Positions 45,455 to 54,215 of a stretch of 64,000 bases of DNA are shown here, in pieces (the first letter of the stretch is position 1; each line of letters opens with the position of its first letter). A program made the position numbers and the translations under genes. The notes beneath the pieces were generated by a model. It was not told where the DNA came from. It saw only the letters and a list, made by a program, of their open reading frames with translations, and searched no databases. The stretch is from Magnolia sinica (Eukaryota; Streptophyta; Magnoliopsida; Magnoliales; Magnoliaceae), in assembly GCF_029962835.1 (NCBI RefSeq), contig NC_080579.1, forward strand, positions 77,684,459 to 77,748,458, written 5' to 3'.

Positions 45455-47599
45455 GTAATTTTTTGAGTGCTAAGTGTGTAATCATGTGTTTTTTAACATC
45501 TCCTGCAGTTTCACTGAAAATTTCCACCATTTTCCTGATATATCCACCAGACTGCAATATATTTCGCAGTATCTAGGAAATCATTGACCATGTTGAATTT
45601 ATCTTTCAAAACAAAAAATCGCAATGAGCCAAAAGAAATAGTGTCCTAATCAAAACTAATCCTCAACAAACCACAATTCTCTCTAAACCACTCAACCGAC
45701 TAAGCATCCATGAAATTGACAAAATAACCCCATACAACCCACTCTTGAAAGTCTCAAAACAACCACAAAACAGTACCACTGCTGGACTATCTTTAAAAAT
45801 ATTTTTTTAAAAAAAATTAGAAAAAAAAGAAAAGAAAAGAGCACAGCCGCAAGAACCTGGGCGAGGAAATTTGATTTTTGCACTCACAGTCCAAGGACAG
45901 TGACAAGTGGGTCGTCATGGTTTGAGCCAGTCCTCCCTTCACTTGAGCTATGCATTCTAGATAGCTATTGGCCCATGCTCTTGCATCAGTTTCCATTTAC
46001 AGTAGGCTGACACCAGAGGAGTCAGCATTGAGTTTGTATCATTTTGCATTGGCTATGGGAGAGTTAGTTAGGCCATGTATATCGAAGACCAAGAACAACT
46101 CTGGTTAGGAGGTTCAAGTTGAAGGCTACAAGTGGGCAAGGGAACAGCCCAAACAGAAGGATGTGGTGGTAGAAAGAAAAGATTTGATGACCTATGGTTT
46201 AACGATATGGTCCTTGATAGAGGAAATGGCAGAACATGATTCGTATAACCAACTGCAATTAGTTGGGTTGAGGCTTGGATGATGGTGATGGGAGTTGGTG
46301 CACATCAGATGTGGGAGCGGAGAAACATCTGATTCAAAATGATAACTATGCAATACTGTTGCACAAAGTGTGGAGCATGGCGGCAACAAGCTCAGACGTG
46401 GGAGCGGGGAAACATCTGATTCAAAATGTTAGCAAGTACAAATGGCTAAGAAGCAGGAGTAAGAGCATGAGTCCAAAGTGCATTTCGAAGTGAGAGCAAC
46501 AACTAGTTAGAAGGATCCTGCAACTAAGCTGTAGACTGTAGAACGGGCTACCTATTGAATTTTCTATGAATGTCAAAATATCTGATTCACGAAGAGAACC
46601 TACAATAATAACAAGTGCTGCTAATATGCAGGTTACTAAAGAGAAGTTCTATGCACTTTCTTCCTCATGGTACACATGGAAAACATGTCTACTTTGTTGT
46701 CCTGGTGTGCCACTACACGGATAGGCCATATCCCAAAAAAGCAAAAACCAAAGGGATTGAACTATGGTAGCTATATGCCAATGGCTTTGTAAAAGGATAT
46801 ATAGAGCATCCACATTCAACAAGCAAAGCCCACATCAATTGGATGGTCAGAGTTGTTGAGTCACTCCGCTTGATGATCCACCAGATCAACACCAGTGATC
46901 ATTAGACATGTTTTTCACGTGCACAGTGAAGGAACTGCAAAGAACTATACAGCGGACTGCATGTTAGCATTCCTCTAATAAAAAATAGAACAAATCCTAT
47001 TTCTGATATTTATTCTAGACAATGGACAGAAACTTTCAGAGAGTATAAAACTGTTAGTAAACTGATCACACTGAAAGAATAAAAGAAAGTTCAGCAGACA
47101 ACTCAAGAGGCAGGTTAAATGCAGAAAAAAATGATAGGTGAACTAACGTTTGCCAACACTTGCTGATGATATCGGCAATGACGGGATCCATGTCATCTGG
47201 AATGTCAAGGCGGCGATGCTGAAACCCAACAGCCCCAACAACCTGCATGGGGTTCATTCCTCCCCACGGTTGCTGTAAGGTAGTAAGCTCCCATAATATG
47301 ACACCAAAGCTATACACATCACACCTGCAAGTTGCAACCGAAAGTCTTAGACTTCAGGTCCAAAACGAGGGGTGGCAACAGGTGGACCTGGAATCTATTT
47401 TGGCTTGAATTTTGAACTGCCCAGACATGGGTATTCGCATTTTGGGCCTCTAGAGCCTGGGCCCAGTCCATTGCCAACCCTAGCCTATTCAACAATATCT
47501 AAAGAAAATTATAATGTTCCCTTATATTAATTGAGGAAGTGTAACATACTTCTCATTTGAAGGTTCATTTCGAAGCACTTCAGGAGCCATCCACTCAGC
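31564..47599 (-). CDS. Raf-like MAPKKK (SIS8/M3K-delta/EDR1 group), C-terminal kinase exons
   Basis: A serine/threonine kinase of the CTR1/EDR1 Raf-like class, cytosolic signalling kinases in stress, sugar and defence responses. Exons 47599-47550, 47324-47148 and 31756-31564 join in frame. They give [17 protein letters not shown] (subdomain VIII, APE), [13 protein letters not shown] (IX, invariant Asp), [16 protein letters not shown] (X) and [17 protein letters not shown] (XI, invariant Arg). A proline-rich tail follows ([19 protein letters not shown]) and ends VDKS with TGA at 31566-31564. The ATP-binding lobe and long N-terminus lie beyond the right edge: I found no further exon to 64000. 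The last intron is 15391 bp and full of transposons. I cannot separate SIS8 from M3K-delta7 orthology; synteny favours the At1g18160 lineage. Confidence 0.9.
32104..32783 (-). pseudogene. L-F C-terminal RNase H
   Basis: Two frames hold an RNase H domain: [19 protein letters not shown] (catalytic Asp block), then after a frameshift [19 protein letters not shown] and [14 protein letters not shown]. RNase H at the end of ORF2 occurs in some plant L1-like lineages. Confidence 0.8.
32796..35431 (-). pseudogene. L-F reverse transcriptase and zf-RVT
   Basis: From [20 protein letters not shown] through [47 protein letters not shown] and catalytic [11 protein letters not shown]. Then the thumb ([13 protein letters not shown]) and a zf-RVT block ([15 protein letters not shown]). 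Stops near 34995 and 34455 and a frameshift near 34000 disable it, but the catalytic YADD is intact. Confidence 0.88.
35474..36114 (-). pseudogene. L-F endonuclease, C-terminal two-thirds
   Basis: APE-type endonuclease of LINE ORF2, cut by 5' truncation. Visible: [41 protein letters not shown] and the terminal SDHCPL. The N-terminal WN-x-RG block is missing. Confidence 0.85.
36189..38667 (-). mobile_element. L1-like LINE, 5'-truncated, with perfect 15-bp TSD (L-G)
   Basis: 2479 bp flanked by identical GGAATCCTACTAGAT (36174-36188 and 38668-38682), with the tail TTTTTTATTTTATTTTTTT at 36188. The - strand has RT from [50 protein letters not shown] and [14 protein letters not shown] (YVDD), thumb [18 protein letters not shown], and zf-[23 protein letters not shown]. 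Several frameshifts. It is a different subfamily from L-F, only about 40 bases away. Confidence 0.92.
38683..39230. other. Kinase intron between LINE and gypsy element
   Basis: No identifiable gene or repeat boundary; probably pre-existing intron or an old relic. Confidence 0.35.
39236..40430 (+). repeat. 5' LTR of G2
   Basis: Contains a TATA box (TATAAATA at 39580-39587) and a downstream AATAAA-like signal near 39624, i.e. U3/R layout. Followed by the primer-binding site. Confidence 0.92.
40435..40446 (+). promoter_or_regulatory. Primer-binding site of G2
   Basis: TCGTATTAGAGC, four bases after the LTR, matches TGGTATCAGAGC with two changes. Confidence 0.65.
40600..40920. repeat. TTTCTAAAAAC-type minisatellite and (TA)n in the G2 leader
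   Basis: Repeated AGAAACTTTCCTTTT/GTTTTTAGAAACT words, interrupted by (TA)n at 40770-40820. The G3 leader carries the same motif in a longer array. G1 lacks it. Confidence 0.85.
41000..41480 (+). pseudogene. G2 gag stub fused to RT start and integrase C-terminus
   Basis: Gag N-terminus ([36 protein letters not shown]) runs to [13 protein letters not shown], jumps to the pre-RT sequence [20 protein letters not shown], then at 41406-41415 jumps from the RT start (PPRRDTEH) to integrase TRT..DT. G1 shows that large segments separate these blocks in a pol-bearing relative. Confidence 0.8.
41958..42209 (+). repeat. Six 42-bp repeats (14-residue proline-rich units) in G2
   Basis: Exactly 252 bp: six tandem units of the form [17 protein letters not shown] encoded just before the chromodomain-like block. 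G1 has one unit at 8331-8372. Confidence 0.92.
42210..42390 (+). pseudogene. Chromodomain-like C-terminus of G2
   Basis: Reads [20 protein letters not shown], then [20 protein letters not shown] and IL.RFRSF. This matches the end of G1 integrase and is better preserved than the rest of the element. Confidence 0.65.
42425..43597 (+). repeat. 3' LTR of G2
   Basis: Collinear with 39236-40430, with small indels. TATAAATA at 42752-42759. Followed by the target duplication TTGGG. Confidence 0.92.
43603..44054 (+). mobile_element. RTE-like LINE relic, left of MITE
   Basis: The + strand has [23 protein letters not shown] and FLNGNHSER-type blocks. In RTE elements these sit just before the RT (family: IKDEDGKVLVKDEEIxERW). 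Gypsy element G2 abuts it at 43597 and a MITE cuts it at 44054. Confidence 0.55.
44055..45009. mobile_element. hAT-like MITE (ATATCG type), H3
   Basis: 8-bp target duplication CTCAGGAG (44047-44054, 45010-45017). Ends are CAGTGTTTTAAATATCG and CGATATTTCGAACATTG, the same as H1 at 10809. The interior has ATATCCCACGATATATC motifs. No transposase. Confidence 0.92.
45018..46099. other. Kinase intron with GT repeats
   Basis: Unassigned apart from the tandem duplication described separately and A-rich sequence at 45790-45840. Confidence 0.35.
45289..45541. repeat. 118-bp tandem duplication containing (TG)n
   Basis: CATGAATGTCTCCATGTGTG starts at 45289 and 45407. The TG run is 17 bases in copy 1 and about 36 in copy 2 (45418-45453). 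The rest of the unit is nearly identical. Confidence 0.93.
46100..46300 (+). mobile_element. RTE-type LINE 3' tail
   Basis: Contains DLMTYGLT and GGTCCTTGATAGAG, a degraded CCAACTGCAATTAGTTGGGT and a GATGATGGTGATGG tail, the 3' end of plant RTE LINEs. Possibly the same element as 43603-44054. Confidence 0.55.
46301..47147. other. Kinase intron; a short direct repeat
   Basis: A GTGGGAGCGGAGAAACATCTGATTCAAAAT-like word occurs at about 46310 and 46399. Nothing else assigned up to the exon at 47148. Confidence 0.35.
47148..47324 (-). CDS. Kinase exon: subdomains IX-XI
   Basis: Acceptor AACTTGCAG, donor GTTAGT. It encodes [40 protein letters not shown] and ADIISKCWQ. It ends with AC of the Thr codon that the exon at 31756 completes. 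Confidence 0.95.
47365..47490. repeat. GGCAACAGGTGG/CCATTGCC palindromic repeat in kinase intron
   Basis: GGTGGCAACAGGTGGACCTG faces GCCCAGTCCATTGCCAACCC. Related to the repeat at 23330-23620, so the same small MITE-like family occurs in both genes. Confidence 0.45.
47550..47599 (-). CDS. Kinase exon: activation-loop end/APE motif
   Basis: Acceptor CTGTTCTATAG, donor GTATGT. It encodes [16 protein letters not shown] plus AA of a Lys codon completed by the next exon. Fifty bases, so easily missed. Confidence 0.9.
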
Positions 47600-48059
47600 C
47601 TATAGAACAGAAGATGCAAGGAAGTTTTATAAGCTCATCTCATTACAACTACTCTCCATTTAGAGAAAATGAGAATCTCAAGAACAAAACAGTGATTGGA
47701 GACTTGCAATAAATGTAAAATCAACAAAATGGAAGACCCCAATAGTATGTACCAGAAATATCAATATTCCAAAATCACTCGATATTTGAAATCTTTTGAA
47801 TCTATACAAGATCATCAAGAAGTTAGTACAAAGCTTTTTAAAATTACAACATGTTGACTTCATCTGCCGTTGTCCGCATGTCTGACTCTCTTGGACATGG
47901 CTCATTTAAATAATTAATTTTTATGTTTATACAAGTGACTTTTAGAATTTTTTCCTCTTATCATTTAATTTTCGGGATTTTTCTACATATAAACAGTTAT
48001 CAAACAAAATTGTTGATTGTAATCAACCTACGTAACACATTGCACCCGTGGGAGTTCTA
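47600..48059. other. Kinase intron, unassigned
   Basis: Searched by eye on the - strand for the preceding kinase exon (DFGLSR, HRDLK). None found. Confidence 0.4.
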
Positions 48060-48295
48060 TGCTCTCATTGCCGGTCCCCAGCTTGGATAAAGGAGGGTTG
48101 TGTCAGGTTGGCAGCAGGTGTCAAACTTATGGCATAGCTGCCAACATGAATCCGAACAATAAGACAATCCAAAGCCCTTGATAGAATGGAATGGCAGAAA
48201 AGCATTCATGTAGCCAACCCCAATTAGTTGGGATAAGGCTTAGTTGTTGTTGACTTGTTGATGATGATGATGATGACGACGACGATGATGATTAA
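48060..48295 (+). mobile_element. RTE-type LINE 3' end with TTG/GAT tail
   Basis: Contains ATTGCCGGTCCCCAGCTTGG, ATGTAGCCAACCCCAATTAG, TTGGGATAAGGCTTAG and (TTG)3, then GATGATGATGATGACGACGA. Plant RTE elements end in such short-repeat tails rather than poly(A). Confidence 0.6.
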
Positions 48296-48299
48296 CAGT

Positions 48300-48812
48300 T
48301 AGAATACACTATCAAATCATAATATTCGTCCACAGCCGATCTGGCTTTCAAGTGCCACCGTGTATGGCACCCCGTATCTATGTTCGACACCAACGCGCAT
48401 GCAAGTGTCCAAGTTAATAGCTAACCAATTACAAGTCATTATTGCAAATGAAATCCACACAACTAAACGCCAAGAGATGCATTTCCAAAATCAGAATGAG
48501 TTGTGCAATAACCTCCTGTTTATGCACACAATTTAGCAATGAGAAAAAAAGGTCTACTCTGTGTGTGCTTATGCAAAATGGATTTGCTTCTGCAGGTAGC
48601 TGGGCTGAATATATCTAACAGCCTCCAAAGATAATACAAACTTTTTCAAGCATCTTTGAATGGATGAGCATGCCTTTGCTGCATCATGATACCAGTAGGG
48701 GGATGACTTTCACAACCTTCCCACTTTGACACATTGTACGAGGTTGGTTGAAATGAACGTGGGATTGATGGGAGTCAGACTAGAGTGGGAGCACCAATGC
48801 AGCCTTATTGAT
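48300..48812. other. Kinase intron, unassigned
   Basis: No element or exon recognised. Confidence 0.3.
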
Positions 48813-49127
48813 TAGGCCATGTTTGGATACCGAGAATTCCATACCAAACAATGGAGAAGGAAAAGGGTTTTCCTTTGATGTGACAATTTCTTGTTTGGAT
48901 GGCAAAGAAAAAGATGAACTCCACAAAGCAATTATTACAAGTTTCCAATTTTGGATTCTTGGCACAAGAAACTTGGTGACTGTTGTGAGAGGAATATGAT
49001 AGTTCCACTTACTATCCAAACAAAACCTCTAAAATTGGAATCCGTATTTCAATAATGCTCAAAGAAATCATCATTAGAAAAATTGCCCCCCTTCCTTTTC
49101 CTTGGATTCACATATCCAAACATGCTA
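48813..49127. mobile_element. MITE with GGCCATGTTTGGATA ends
   Basis: The left GGCCATGTTTGGATA is mirrored by TATCCAAACATGC at 49113-49124. GGAATTC/AAGGAAAAGG arms are mirrored inside. The target duplication is unclear (TTA and TAA), so PIF/Harbinger is only a guess. Confidence 0.5.
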
Positions 49128-49654
49128 AGTCCCCCACGAATAAAAGCATTTTGACATGTAGCACCCCATTTAACTGAGACTGAGAGTGTCAGACAAATAC
49201 AGGGTGTTTGACACAGTGATTATTAAAAATGAGATTTGCTGGCATGTCCAAACATTGAAATACTAAATGATCATCTTAATAGTACATAGTAACCATTTAC
49301 GGGGCGGGCAGTTTGGTAAAGTGGAAATATTGAAATACTAAATGATAATCCTAATAGTATATTGTAACTATTTATGGGGTGGTTTGGCAAAGTGGAAAGC
49401 AACTTAAATTCCATTGTGTTGAAAAGTTAGTCTCCACTGTTGTTTCCACCATTTCCATGAAAACCACATTTCAATAGGTGCAATTTTCCAAGGAAAACAG
49501 CCATCTATTTCCTTTCTTAGACCTGTTAATTACACTCCCTTGGGCTTGAGGAAATCTTACAAACCCAACAATCATCTTCTCAAGTGCATGTCTTCCCAAT
49601 GATGTGACCCTCTCTTCTCCAGCACATCTTCCCACCAGTGGTCAGCTTCATTGA
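49128..49654. repeat. Intron with 75-bp direct duplication
   Basis: ATTGAAATACTAAATGATNATC starts at 49254 and 49329 and continues through AATAGTA..GTAAC.ATTTA.GGGG. The copies are diverged. The rest is unassigned. Confidence 0.6.
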
Positions 49655-50040
49655 TTCTTTTTTTGAATAGTGACTAAATATATTACCAAAAAACAACAGA
49701 AGAACAAAACACAGAAGGTGACCCTCTTATCACCTTCCAAATAGAACATGGGGAACCACAAAGCCACATAAAGCGGGGAAAACAGAAACAAGGCCCCAAA
49801 GAGGAAGAACAAAAACTATCAAGGGCTTGAAAACACTCTACTCCAATCCCCCACCAGATCACCAAACAACCACCCCTTGGAATGCCATGATGCAAGAGCA
49901 TAACTAATGATTATAGACGAGATCCTTCCAATCAAAGCTACAATAGAGGCTTCTTTCCTATTGAAGATCCTGCTATTCATTCCTCCCCTTCCCCCCAACC
50001 AATTCTGAACAAGCCTCTTGCAACCATTGAAGGAACCATT
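49655..50040 (-). mobile_element. LINE 3' fragment on the - strand (L-H)
   Basis: T-run at 49661-49667. The - strand reads a degenerate post-zf-RVT tail and 3' UTR (ALASWHSKGWLFGDLVGDW-like), with TTTTTGGTAATATATTTAG near the end. Short and dead. Confidence 0.45.
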
Positions 50041-50716
50041 TAACCATTCATGAGCCCACTGAGCAGTTGAGCACCCAAAACACCCAGAATACTCGAGGAG
50101 GGGTGCTTGCAGGCAAGGGGTGAAAGTGTATCTGCAAAGTGCTCCAGTGGAGCACCAAGTGACAGGGGCATGACATGTTCAATGTTGATAAGATGAGAGG
50201 TGGTAGGTGAGCAACAATGGGGAGCTAGCATTTGTGGGTGGGTGTATAGCAAGAGCATTAGGGATGGCTACACCCACTCCTAGCCTGCTGGTGGCAGGAG
50301 GATTGGTATCTGAACCTATTGGTTTGGAGGAGTGTGAGGGGTTTAATGTGCCAAGTAGCTACACCATGGTTCGGGCTCGGGCGACATGGCTAGTTGGGAA
50401 TCAGACTCAAGGTGAGATAGTGGTACGGACCGAAGTCACACCAACATGTGGACAAGGGGGTCTTGATGGTTGACGGCGGGAATGACACTTTTTCTGATAT
50501 GTGGAAAGGGGAGGGTTGTTGTCTTGAATACATGCAGAAAAGAGCAATACGTGGTGACAGGATTTCAATGACTGGCAGCAAGAATGCCACTTCTCTCGAC
50601 ACGTGAAAAAGGGGAGCGTTGCCATCTCTCAAGTCCTGTAGGGAAGATTTCAACGCATGGAGAACTTAGAGGTCGGACTCTCATGCCTTCTCCTAGGTGT
50701 GTAGTGGAAACGATTA

Positions 50717-50823
50717 TCTTTTTTTTAAAAGGTGAATACACACACACCATATGGGTTCTTGAACCCATGAACTCAGAGTAGAAACACGGTGTCTACCACT
50801 GAACCATGAGTAGAGACCCCATG
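50717..50823 (-). mobile_element. tRNA-derived SINE, about 107 bp
   Basis: On -, it starts GGGGTCTCTACTCATGG. Box A-like TGGTTCAGTGG and box B-like GGGTTCAAGAACCC follow, about 35 bases apart, ending in an A-run (plus-strand T-run 50719-50727). Flanked by GTGGAAACGATT (50704-50715) and GTGGAAATGATT (50824-50835), a 12-bp duplication with one change. It sits inside LINE L-J. Confidence 0.7.
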
Positions 50824-50887
50824 GTGGAAATGATTTTCTCCGACGTGCTTGCTATTTATTAAATCATCACACATAGGGGTGTACATC

Positions 50888-51520
50888 TAGGGCTGAAAGT
50901 TGGGCGGGTTGGGGCAGGTTGGTGCTCAACCCTAGCCCAACCCAAGGTTCCTATACCTCAAACCTAACCCAACCCAACCCAACCCAAGCCCAACCCAAGT
51001 GGGCTCGGTCGGGTTGGGCGGATACATGCTAATATTTTCATTATTACATTAGTCTATTATATTTCAATACACTTCTTATTTTTTTAGCTATGATTTTATT
51101 AACTATATATGTAGTTATTTCTGGTAAAGAACTTTAATTTTTCTAAACAAACAAGCTAAAATTTAGGACTACTCCTTTAAAGGTCGTGTTATGTAGTACG
51201 CAATCTATTTGAGAGAGAGAAATCTGACATATCTTGTTATCTTGAATCATTGGAAATGGCGTGGACCAATGAGACCCGATGGCACTAGAATTTCCTATGC
51301 CTTCAACACAAATGATCCACACTCAATTACAATTTATAACTTACATATTGATCGGGTTCGGGTTGGGTCGGGCAACCCGAGACCTTAACCCAAGCCTGAC
51401 CCAACCTTTATCGGGTTGGTGTTTATATAGCCCAAGCTCGAGACCAAACCCGGTACATCCTGCCCGAGCCCAACCCAGTGTTGGGTCGGTCGGGTTGAAC
51501 CCGCCCAACTTTCAGCCCTA
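50888..51520. mobile_element. hAT-like MITE (GGGTTGGG type) with 23-bp perfect inverted ends
   Basis: 8-bp target duplication TGTACATC (50880-50887, 51521-51528). The first 20 bases, TAGGGCTGAAAGTTGGGCGG, are exactly inverted at the right end. Subterminal AACCC/GGGTT repeats are dense. The middle is AT-rich. It is inserted 14 bases inside the larger hAT-like element. Confidence 0.93.
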
Positions 51521-51528
51521 TGTACATC

Positions 51529-52105
51529 GAGTCGAACTGAGTCGAGCTGGCCTCAACTCGACTCGGCTCGGACACTAGCTGACCCCGGCTCGAACTTGGC
51601 TCGGCTCGGTCCTCAAGCCTGACTGGCCAGTTCGAGCCGAGTTCGAGCCAAGTTCGAGTCGAGTTCGCCTGTGCAGCATTTTCACAAACACATGGACTAC
51701 ACCTTCAAAATCTCACTGTATGTAAAACACGGTTCGGTCAGCAGCTCGGGCCAGTTCGAGCTGAGTTCGCCTGTGCAGCATTTTCACAAACACATGGACT
51801 ACACTTTCAAAATCTCACTGTATGTAAAACAGCGGCAGTGGTTTTACAGGTTTTTTATCAAACACCTTCTAAGCAAAATAAAAATCAAGAAAAAAAGGGT
51901 ATTTATTTCATATACATACCTTCCTTGCCACCAGCCAAGGGTATTTGTTTCATATACATACCTTCCTTGCCACCAGCCAGACTTCGTTGAGTCATTTCAT
52001 TAAACACATGGTGAGCAACATTAATATCAAAGTAACCAAGTCACCGAACTGGTTCGATCCGAGTTCGATTCGAGTTGGTTCGATCCGAGTCGAGTTGAGC
52101 TGAGG
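51529..52105. repeat. TCGAG-rich interior with two tandem duplications
   Basis: GTGCAGCATTTTCACAAACA starts at 51671 and 51774 (103 bp apart). TTTCATATACATACCTTCCT starts at about 51907 and 51950 (43 bp apart). Both belong to the container hAT-like element. Confidence 0.8.
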
Positions 52106-53311
52106 TGATGCAGAACATGAAATTCAAGTATGATATGCAAGATTTCAGGCTTAGATCATACTAATTCAGAAACAATAACATAAAAATTCCACTTCCCACA
52201 CAAAAGTCCAAACATTCAATTAAGGGAAATCTATGCGGGTCCAGGCCTACATATGATGGGGCTGGATCAATAAAATTTATGAACCAAACGATGCTAAAAG
52301 ATAAGAAATAATCATCCACACATGCATAGTAATCAGCCCCTAATCCAAAGGATTTATCAATTTCAATTCAGGGAATCCTAGGGTGAGAATAGGGATAGAA
52401 TTTGGGGATTTAGGATCATCTAGGGTTAGGGTTTATGAAAAACAAATATGTGAGAGTAAAGGAGAGGGAACCCTGAACCAGAAGACAACTGTCACGTGCG
52501 AACTACGAGTGGAACCTAACGCACGTGCGCTGGTGATCGGCCGCAAGTATGTTGGGCCCACATACCCAAAAATCGTCTCCTTGGGGTTGGTCGGTCAGGC
52601 TTGGGCTTCAAAACCCCCAAATTTCACGTTGATCCGAGCTACGGCCGGGGTGTGGTGCTCCATCAAAGTTTCAACCCTCCTGCAGGGCCGAATTCTGCAA
52701 ATCTGTTGAAGAGAGGAAATTTGATGCAATAAGGGACGGATTTGTAGCGCAGATGATTATGGAAGATGAGAAGGGTGGAAGGTATAAGACAGGTAATAGA
52801 GATGACGATGGATAAAGGTGAATCGGGATGATGTGGCTTCGCACCACGGTAGTTAACCTTTCGAAAAATGGAGGGCTTTGCACCCAATTAGGCTTCACAA
52901 CTCGGAGAGTAGGAAAACGCAGAATTTTTATTAAGCTTCAAAAAGAACTACAAGGGGTGCCCATTTATAAGAAAACCATATACCCAAAACTCGCGCCATG
53001 TGCGCAACCTATTATTTGGCGATGAAGTAAACTAAAATAAAAACCAAACAAAGAAATCTAAAGCGTTCATGATGCTCTAAATAATAACAATAAGCAAAAC
53101 CTAAAATATGAAATCAATCCGACTAGTGGGCTACGATCATGAGATCTCATGGTGGGCTTTTCTTGATTGTCGGGCCCACCCTTTTGAATCAAAACTTCTT
53201 CTCCTAACTAGGAAGCCCTTCTTGGACGTCGTCATCGATCTAGATCGACGGTGGGGTCCTTTTGACGTATGCGCATAAGGGGCGGCATGCGTGCGCGTGA
53301 TGTCCCCATCA
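52106..53311 (-). repeat. 3' LTR of G3
   Basis: Collinear with 55529-56747, and with the G2 LTRs read in reverse. Preceded on - by the purine tract at 53312-53324. Confidence 0.92.
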
Positions 53312-53349
53312 ATTCTCCCCGGCTGCAAAGATCCACTGGCGAAATAAAA

Positions 53350-53510
53350 CTCCTGAACCGCTCCAGGATGTTAGGATCAAATCTCTGAAGCTCCTCCTCA
53401 GTAAGCCACGTGTTGTCTGAAGCTGGCCTTGACTTCCATTTAATCGGGTACTTCTGAAACTCGCCGTCCAATGTTGAAACTATCTGATGGTCCAAGATAT
53501 CATCTATTTC
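53350..53510 (-). pseudogene. Chromodomain-like C-terminus of G3
   Basis: Reads [20 protein letters not shown], then [20 protein letters not shown]. The same block closes G1 and G2; in chromoviruses this domain influences target choice. Confidence 0.65.
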
Positions 53511-53521
53511 CTCTCTGGATC

Positions 53522-53857
53522 TGTGAGGTTAGGTATGGGGGGCAGAGGCTGCGAAGAAAGGTCAAGAAGAGTAGGGATGGGAAGTAGAGGTTGGGAAAAT
53601 GGGTCGATACGGGTAGGTATGGGAGGTAGAGGCTGGAAAAATGGGTCGAGACGGGTGAGTATGGGAAGTAGAGGCTGGGACAATGGGTCGGGAAGGGTAG
53701 GTATGGGAGGTAGAGGCTGAAAAAACGGGTCGGAACGGGTAGCTATGGGACGTAGAGGCTGAGAAAATGGGTCGGGAAGGGTAAATATAAAAGGTAGAGG
53801 CTGGAAAGAAAGGTCAAGAAGAGTAGGTATGGGAGGTAGAGGCTGGAAAAATGGGTC
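53522..53857 (-). repeat. Eight 42-bp repeats (14-residue proline-rich units) in G3
   Basis: Exactly 336 bp, eight units of the [14 protein letters not shown] type, in an open frame running from the integrase tail into the chromodomain-like block. Units alternate between two variants (F/S at positions 3-4), suggesting dimer-wise expansion. Confidence 0.93.
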
Positions 53858-54215
53858 GGGAAGGGGCCATGGTTCAAGGGATAAATATGGAGAATCGGGA
53901 TGGGTGGGCAAAGGGTCGGACAAAGTATCAGTGGTCCCCTGAAAAGTAACTAGATCCTCCACATCGAATGTGAAACTAATTCTCATGAAAAATGAAAGAT
54001 CTACCTTATACACATTGAGACCATTTCGTTTTATAATTTTGAAGGGTCCAGCGCTACACGCGTGTAACTTATGAACGGCCTCCGGAGGGTACTACTCAGG
54101 CCTGATGCGAACCATCAGAGTCCCTAATATTGAATTCTTTAAAACGTTTATGCTAGTTTGCAGAAAATTTGTAATGTTCATTACCAGTAGGGATCTTCTG
54201 ACTAATTTCTTGATG

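Noticed and set aside
50940-51000. CCCAACCCAACCC run resembling telomeric repeats
   Set aside because: The unit is AACCC/ACCCA-like, not TTTAGGG, and it is the subterminal repeat of a bounded MITE (50888-51520).
53487-53720. Gly/Arg-rich open frame on the + strand (repeated MGGRGW)
   Set aside because: Antisense reading of the 42-bp proline-rich repeat of gypsy G3.
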